From NCBI GenBank assembly GCA_964017125.1, contig OZ024908.1, forward strand, positions 62,689,439 through 62,753,438: 64,000 nucleotides of DNA, written 5' to 3'. The DNA is from Flabesymbios commensalis (lineage: Eukaryota > Annelida > Polychaeta > Terebellida > Flabelligeridae). Shown here in pieces: positions 53,076-62,000 of this stretch (position 1 is its first letter; every line of letters starts with the position of its first letter). Made by a program: the position numbers and the translations under genes. The notes beneath the pieces are model-generated. The model worked only from the letters and a program-made list of their open reading frames with translations, did no database searches and was not told where the DNA came from.

Positions 53076-56000
53076 TTATTATTACCAAGTGCGCGCATAC
53101 AATGCATACAATAATCTATACCGTTTAAATCGTACACTTATCATGCTTATATCGGCGATCGTATAACCATTAAAAAACCAAACATATATTAATGCGTTTT
53201 AAATTTATATTGCATGTGGTTCAACTTGTGACTTGGCATGCTTAGGGAAATGTCTCAGTTATATTTGCATGGGAAACAGGGTGCTCGTTTACTGGAAATG
53301 TTGTGGACAACTAGAACATTTTTTTTTTGATGAGAAGCTAGAGAAGATAAATAGTATTTTCCTCACACAGTTCCTTACATACATTATCATGATTATTGGC
53401 AAAATGTTGAGACACATACATGTAAGCCTATGTATGCCACCCCAGTAAACATGTTTATATAACATTTTATACATCGTCGGCCCAACGTCTTCGACTTTGG
53501 TCCAACTTTGTATACATGTTATACGAATGTTTTGTGTTTAATGGGCAATAATTATTTTTTCACACGTAGATGACGCATCCCAGACACAAGACATTGAATC
53601 ACAGTTGGTTTAGGCTGGTCCAACGTCTACGACGCTGGACCAGCGTTAAATCAACATTGATTCAACGTTTTGTGTCTGCTGGGATTGTAATGTCTGCAGA
53701 ATCAGTTATGGCATGGTGAGGAAATGAAATGAAATGAATCGGGCTTTAGGCCATCTTTGTGCACATATAGACTAAACTGGGCCAGGAGAACCTCCTGAGG
53801 ATGGTGAGATGATTGAGATGACTCTGTCCTCCAGACACAGGATTCGAAATTCGAGCTCTGGCGGTCTGAGGCCGAGCACGCTACCTCTCGGTCACGGAGG
53901 CGCCCCACAATACTGACTTTCACACGTGGATGGGGAAGAAACATTTTTGTTTATTTCAAACCGCCGAGACCGGGAACCGAACCCCGAACTCTGGCGTAAA
54001 AGGCAGCGGTGCTAACCACTACCCTAGGGCCCCCGCCCGGCATGGTGAGGAGTCGGCCAAGAAAGCCTCAGAATCACTTCTGACATGCATAATAATGATA
54101 TTAGATACCATGCTATGAATTATGTCACACGAGATTCAGGCCCCCATTCTCGCTTGTGATCCCCTATTACATGTATTAGACTAGCCAGGCATTAACATGA
54201 TTAATGTGCCCGCCACATGTAGGGCGTATCAGTGTCCTCGTGGTACTTTACTACGGGCGCCATTTTGCAGACGACGCGTAGCAAGAGAAATGACGTCGTC
54301 ACATGCTCCTATAAAATATATAGGATAGCGATTTATGATTCAATTACTGTACCTGTCACGTCTGTGCCGGCTATATATCCCAACAAACACGACATATCTA
54401 CCCAATATTTGACCAATGTTGGCCCACCGTCTACGACGGTGGCCCAACTTTGGTCAAACATTGGGTAGATGTGTCGTGTTTGCTGGCTAGGTTATGTCGT
54501 CATACCATTAGGTTAAAAAAAGGGTATCCACCACTTTCCAAAGTGAGAGATAATTTCTTTATAACCCTTAAAACGCTGAAATATTTGTGTTTAAACCACG
54601 GTGACCAAATGTATGTTTCAATTTTAGGTCATCATAAATGCCTTAGTTCGATTGGAGAATGAACAAAATAATACGAGCCTTGTCAATAATTGTGATAAGA
54701 ATTTGCGACTGGATTAAGAGCCGTTTCATTTGAATATCTATTTTATCATGCATGTTATAGGGCATAGTGCTCATTATATTTTCAGCAAGCAGATTCTGCC
54801 TTTTAGTCAAACGATCCCGGACGTTCATGGTTCAATACCCGCTTGGTTTAGGACAATGTTCCTCCCTTTCATCAAGACACAGAAAATATGGAAAAGAAGA
54901 GTTTCAAAGTTCGATTCAAAGTTGGGTTGGCCAATCATGCGCTTCTCCTGCTCAAGGGAAAATGGTTATTTTGTGAAAAGAGAAGAGAGATTATCATGAT
55001 TATTTTCACAAAGAGTACGATATGTGCCAGGCATCGAAACCAGCTGGGGCTGAAACGTCACATGTCACATTAAATTTTCGGTTACCATGGTTACGGTACA
55101 AGGGGATCCGGGGAAGTATAGATAATTTTGAAATCTGACGTCAGATTCTGACGTCACGTCAGATTCTGACGCCACGTCAGATTCTGACGTCTACAGTCGA
55201 TCCCCGGGCTGTAAGGGTTTATCGTATCCAAGATCGGTTTGCAATGACAGTGAGTGGGCCTATATGGGGTAGAGTCTGCAGCTTATTTTGTTTTTGCTTT
55301 TAATCCAGTCGCAAATTCTTATCACAATTACAAGGTTCGTATTATTTTGTTCATTCTCCAATCGAACTCTGACTGTTCTGAGACTATACTGAGATTCTCC
55401 GCAAAATATCATTTGCGAATGGAAATTACGCTGAATAGTCTGGGAGTGTTAGTGAGTCATATCTATCTGGTCGATCCAATGTTTTTGTCGCAATGAGAAA
55501 ATGCATTGGACATGCAGAAAAGTGTACCGATCTATAGATCCCCATTTACCCATTACAGCGCGGGGATCGACTTTAGTCGTCAGCATCTGATGTCTGTAGA
55601 TCTCAGATGCTGACGATTAAAGTCGAACACCGCACTCTAAGAATTGAAATATTTATAATGTCCGTAGACCTATAATGATAAAAAAGGTATTCAAATGAAG
55701 CGGAATTAAGACTAAGACAATTTTGATGATTTCTAATTGCAAAAAACTTCGATCTCCATGACTTATACAAAAATATTTCAACGCTTTAAGAGTAATTTTA
55801 GTCGCAAACAGCCATAATAAACTTGGCGAGCCGATCGAGAACACCACGTAACCCTTTCACCGCCAAGCGCGACTTAGTCATGTTAGTAGTCGTTTAGATT
55901 CCATTTTATTAGCAGAATAAATCACAATATTATTGGGAAAGAAATGTGCGTTTAAACATCAATATTTGCAAATGTTCGGTTTCAAGTTAAACAAATATAT

Positions 56001-59000
56001 GACTAATTTTCATCCACTTGAAGTTGTGGGTCGCGGTAGCGAGACACAACACAAATATGTTTACATCATAATGGTCATATTAAGAAGCCAAAATAAAATC
56101 ACAGATTTTGTGAAGATTTTAGCCGAAGCTAGTCCCTTTAATTTAATTTAGCGCTTTACGTTTAACACATGGGTGCGCTGTGACAGGGGAAGAGGAAGCC
56201 CTTCAATCTCACGCTATCAAAGATCAGCGCCCCCTCTGGTGGCAATACGAATACCTTTAGTCATGTTCAATGCCAGGCAGAATGACTGAGTGCTGTTCAA
56301 AGGAATACTTTTGCACAATTAAGCTGACTAATGGTCCTTCATTCCGCTGTGATACCACTCTGCTTATCGGAATAAAAAGCTCCTAACTTACACTGTGACA
56401 TATCCTTCTCTTGTCCACGTGCCAACAGCCTGAACAGTAACACGATAAGGCACTTTCTGTTCTCAACTCTGTCTAAACTCCATCACTTCCGGATACATGG
56501 ATCCGATGCTGGATCAATGTTGGTCTAACGTCTCCGACGCTAGACCAATCCTCACCAACACAATTTAAGAAAACATTTGACATGTAAATATATTAATTAA
56601 TTAAGTTAAAGTTGAGTTCTTTATTGATTTACTTGAAATCGTTCAACAGCTTTAACTGTCCTCCCATAACGGGTTTTCAGAGGTGTTTCAACCATTGAAT
56701 CCCCAAATTTACTTTCGCTGGGATTCACATGTTTTGATATGTCAGCGGGGAGAGGTACTCCATCAATCTTAGTATTAGATATTTATAAATCATGGAGTCG
56801 TTGTATGGCTCTAATTCGAGTTCCCTTTGTAGTGTGGAGTCTTACACTACGAACTAAGCCATCCCGACCTCTGTATAACTCTTGTACTGTCCCCAATAAC
56901 AACTGCATACGTGGAACATTGTCCTCCCTTATCAGCACAACTGACCCGATACTTAGATTCCCAAGAGCCTTGAATTTGTTTGAAGAAGGTGGGAGATTGC
57001 GCAAGTAGTTATTTACCCAGATAGACCAAAACTTATCCATCAATTCGGCCCTGATGGTAATCTGCTGGTGATTAAAAGTGTTGAATTCTGTTGTAAAATT
57101 ATGATACTGCTAAGAAACTACTTTTTTCCGGATTGTAAAATTCTGATCTGAGTAATGTTTTAGTTTTCATGTAAACATGGTAAATAAAAAATGAAACCTG
57201 TCTCAACTCTAACCCTGTTTTTAATTAAAATTTTGTGTTTTATTTAAGATTCGCACCCACCCATCACAGAAGAGACGTTACCCAATGTTGTTTTGGTGCT
57301 GGACCATCGTCTGTCAGTGGCGGATCCAGGAATTGACAGATGGAGGAGGCATCATTTTTGGCCAGAATTTATAGAATCTATAGCCGTCACGACCAGCCTG
57401 TTATCAGGGTTCTTAAGGGTGGACCATTCAATACCGGGGGCGGGGGGGGGGGGGGGTATGGTTTTTCTTCCTGACCAAATTATTTTTTTCCTTTTAACAT
57501 GAAAACATACCATTTTTTTCTCTCTGATCAAAAAAAAAAAAATCCTGAGGTGTCACAAACTTTTTTTCCAGGACATGTTTAAACATGTTAAAGATCCATT
57601 CAATTGCGAAACGGGCATGCATGGGACGGTCACGTGTAGGCCTATATTAGCCTATGCCCTATAGAGTACAGGCTGACGGCATTAATATCAGCAACTAAAC
57701 TGATTACAAGATACTATCCAAACGAGACATTGACCCAATGTTGTTTTATTGTTAAAACAACGTCTGCGACGCTGGCTCAACAGTGAACCAACATTGGCAG
57801 TGTTTACGATTTTTGAGCAAAAGCTGTCTTGTCAATACACATTCTTCGGGTCAGCCCCAACTCCCACCTAAGAGCCAGGGCTAAGAGCTTAGGTGGAATT
57901 AAGAGTTTGGTGGAATTATAAACTCATAGATGTCGCTCAAGTATATATTGACTTGCTACCATATATATCCTAATGCGGCGGTGGGTATGAAACGCATATT
58001 TTAATATTATTATGATATAGGGTCTAGGCCTATCCACAGGCAATATTGTATTCTGGGGGACCCATGTGCTGCAAGTTTTAACAGTTGACTAGACCTTTAA
58101 TCTCATAAATTAAAAGGCAGATGTTATTTCTCATGCTCATTCAAGCGTGGTGGTATAATACCTATACGCATTAGACATTTGACCGAGCGGAGCGAGGAAA
58201 ATTTTGTCTTTCTTTGTTTCTTGTTTGATACATTACAGACACGAGTTTAGTTGGGAAACGCTACACACGCATTGTACGCCAAAAGCAGATACGAATTAAT
58301 ATGTTAAAGGTGATCTATCACCCCTTATATAGTATAAATAATTATGTCCTTATATGGGGTGATTGGCTATCATGTGACCCTCTCAGAGGGTCACATGATA
58401 GCCAATCACCCCATAGAAGGAAACACTTGTGCCCCATCTTGTGGCAACTTTGATTTATTTGTCACAAATTTATTCATACTGTATAAGGGGTGATAGATCA
58501 CCTTTAATGCTGTAGCTGTAACATGTATAAGGTGATTTACAGAGCTTTAGACTCTTGAAGCTCACATAATTAAACTTTTCCATCGTTGTTGTTTGTGCAA
58601 CCAAGGATACTACAACTCCGTCGAAGTATCTTTGGTGCAACCTTGATTCTGCAAGTATCATTAGAGATCAGTAAAATTACATTTACTAAACTGCACTGCA
58701 TCTGTTGTGGAATCACTGTACCATGTATAGTTAATTCTTTTGGAAATATAAACCGATATAGCTTTGAAACATAAACAAATAAAAAGGAATTTGGACACAT
58801 TGTGTTTCAACTCAAGAGCCATGTGCTCCTTTGCTCAGCTGTGCCGAGTAACATGGGTAACCTGGTAACCTACTTCTTTCCTGCAATTGCAGACAATCTA
58901 AGACAGTGGCCCAACCTCTAATCAGCATTGGGGCAAAGTTTTCCCAGCAAGCAAGCTACATTCACCTATTGTTGGGTCAATGTTGGGCCAGCGTTGTAGA

Positions 59001-62000
59001 CGCTGGTTCAACATTGATCCAATAATTAGGGCAGTGACTCGTGTTTGCTGGGTTGTGGGATTCCCACACAGCAAACATGACACATAGACCCAATGTTAGG
59101 TCAATGTTGGGCCAGCGTCGCAGACGGTGACCCAACATTGAACCAACATTGGGCCCATGGAGCTCGTGTTCGCTGGGTATAGAATAATTTATTGACATCA
59201 GGCGGTTAAAAAGACTAGCCATCCAACATGTCCAAGAGCACAGTTGACATCCAGAGAGGTTTTTACGTAGTAAACCAGGAGAAAAACACTGCTTATCACC
59301 CACATTCCTTATCAATCTGTCTGATAAAAAGTCATGTACATGAATCGAGAGACCTGGTGTATGCGGCGTGTAGTTAAAACTCCTGGATGTACATATTTCG
59401 ATACACCAGGGTGCAGTAAAAGAACGTAGATATTATCAGATTATTTATGTTATAAGCTATTTGTGCAGCTTTTGTGTTCTAAAAGTCCGCGGGTTTGAAG
59501 CCGATTAAAATTACATCGATTCACAAAGTAAACAATTCTCTAACCGATAGCTTTAATTAACACAACATTTTAATTGGAATAGTTTAGTGCATACTTGAAA
59601 GGTAATTTTTAAATTGTCATTAAACCGTTTTAGCGCAGGGACCGTCATTAGACATCAGAAGCTGACGTCTAAAGACGTCAGATTCAGACGTCTAAAGATG
59701 GTCCCCGCACTGAAAGAAAAATTATAATGGCCGTGTCGACCCATATGCATAACATAGGTATTCAACTGAAGCAGACAGATCTAACTAAGACATTTATGAT
59801 GATTCGGGATTTTAAAAATCTTTAGTCTCCATGGTTTACACAGAAATATTTCAGCCCTTTAACATGTTTAAAAGTTAACACGATGAATATAGCCAGCAGA
59901 CACAAGACGTTGAATCAATGTTGACTTAACGTTAGACCAGTCTCGTAGACGGTGGACCAACGTTAAACCAACATTGATTCAACGTCTCGTGTCTGCTGGT
60001 ATAGCCTTATTTGTGGATGCCTCACCACCAGTTGCAGAGTGCAACTACAACATGTAAGCTGCAACATGTAGAAGAGATGTGATTATAATAACACTCGTAC
60101 TCAGCAAACATGAGACGTTGGCCCAACGTTGGTATACTGTTGGGCCAACGTCATAGACGGTGGGCCAACAGTAAACCAACGCTGGGCCGACGACTCATGT
60201 TTGCTGGGTAGACAATAATATGATGTCCTGCCAACCATATGTCATGAGTGCCAATTCACAAAGAACAGAAGGTGAATATAATAGCTCTGCTAACGAAAAC
60301 AGCCGACAGCAGGCTCTCGAAAGCGACCAACGATTGACTTCCTAGACCACTGGGCACACGACGTTGCTGCGACATTGACGTTGATTAAACGTCGCATCAA
60401 CTTCGTGTGCCCAGTGGGAATTGTTAGTGCGAGCGGCGTGATAAAGTCACATCTTTATAGTATAAGTATCATGAGCATAACGTCTGTGTCGCTAGGGAAA
60501 ACTAATCCTATAAATTCGTTCTGTTGACCAAGCCGGTCCGCGGGGATACTTCTGTAAGTCATCCCGCAGTTACCATGGTTACCACTACAACAAAGTATGT
60601 CCCGTGGTATTATAAACAGAGGGTCAATAATAGTAACCATGCACAACAGTCGCACATCACTCCGGCAACTCACCTTAACGGAACCTTATTAACCTTGTCT
60701 ATATTATACTCATTTATCTTTCAGATTTCCTTGTTTGAAGGAATTAACCCTTTAACCGCCAAATTATTCAATTTGAATTTTCACCCACTTGAAGTTGTGT
60801 CTCGCTGACGCGATCCACAACTTCAAGTGAGTGAAAATTACTCAGCTTTGACAAGATGTAGGTCAACTCTTTTCAAATCTTGCAGGTTGATGTCACATTT
60901 TATCTTTAACATATTTAAATTGTGGAACTTAATGTGCTAATAAAAAATGAAAACCCGAATATAATATGCGGTATCGGCCGTCAAAGGGGTAATAATAATA
61001 AGGAGGTCAAAAACGGCTATGCATCGTGTTTACAAAGTCGCTAAGGGGGGGGGGGGGGATAGTAACGTTCCTCTACCATGTCTACACACGGCATAGTGGA
61101 GACATGTGTTTTACCAAATTTATTAACATGGTCTGCATACTATTTCCACATGACAGACGGGGATAACGTGTTTCGGCATTTTTTCTCCCCGCGGTAATTT
61201 GTAACAGCTGATGTGGTGTGCGAGAGGGCGCCCACGTCTTCAGTTACCCCGTCATTTTTTTGCTATGATAACGAGAAAGTAAACAACCTCTTTTCAACGT
61301 GAAGGAATTGTCAAGAAATGGAAATACCACTCCACGTTCCTGTCAGGTATTAACCATTTTCCCCGTTAGGTTATCTTATTTAAATTCTCACCCACTTGGG
61401 TCGTGGAAAAATCGTCCCCTTGGATATGGAAGGGTGTATCTGCCACTTTACAAAGTGGCAGATACACCCTTTCATATCCAAGGGGGCGAAATGTTGATGT
61501 TGAAACACACATATAATTCCTATTAACAGTGATTTAACCTGTTTATAAAATCGATTAAAAACGACTACACATGCTACAGTCATGGTTGGCGCTAATAGGA
61601 TTAACCCCTTCAACGCTGAATTAGGCCTATTTTGTAAAAACCATGGGCACCAAAGGTGTTTTGTTTTCAATTTGAAATCATCATAAATGTCTTAGTTAGC
61701 TTTTTCTGATGCATTTGAATACCTATGTTATGGGTCTCGCAATATTTTTACTCTTACAGTGAGCATGGTGAGGGGATCGACTTTAGTCGTTAGAATCTGA
61801 CGTCTGCATACGTCAGATTCTGACGACTAAAGTCGATCCCCTCACTGTAAAGGTTAATGTTATTACAACTGAATTGTACGTGAATATGGTGAATGGATTC
61901 GTGAAATTTATTTCGTTATGTTCCACTGTATTATCATTTATCATGTTTATATCACATAACCTTCAGAGATCTATATTTCTCGTAGATGTTATTGTAGTTC

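Noticed and set aside
52698-53137. Poly-Leu/Phe and poly-Arg/Lys ORFs
   Set aside because: Simple TTC/TTA repeat translated.
55141-55200. Triple TCAGATTCTGACG as a regulatory array
   Set aside because: Explained as an expanded hairpin of a family C MITE.
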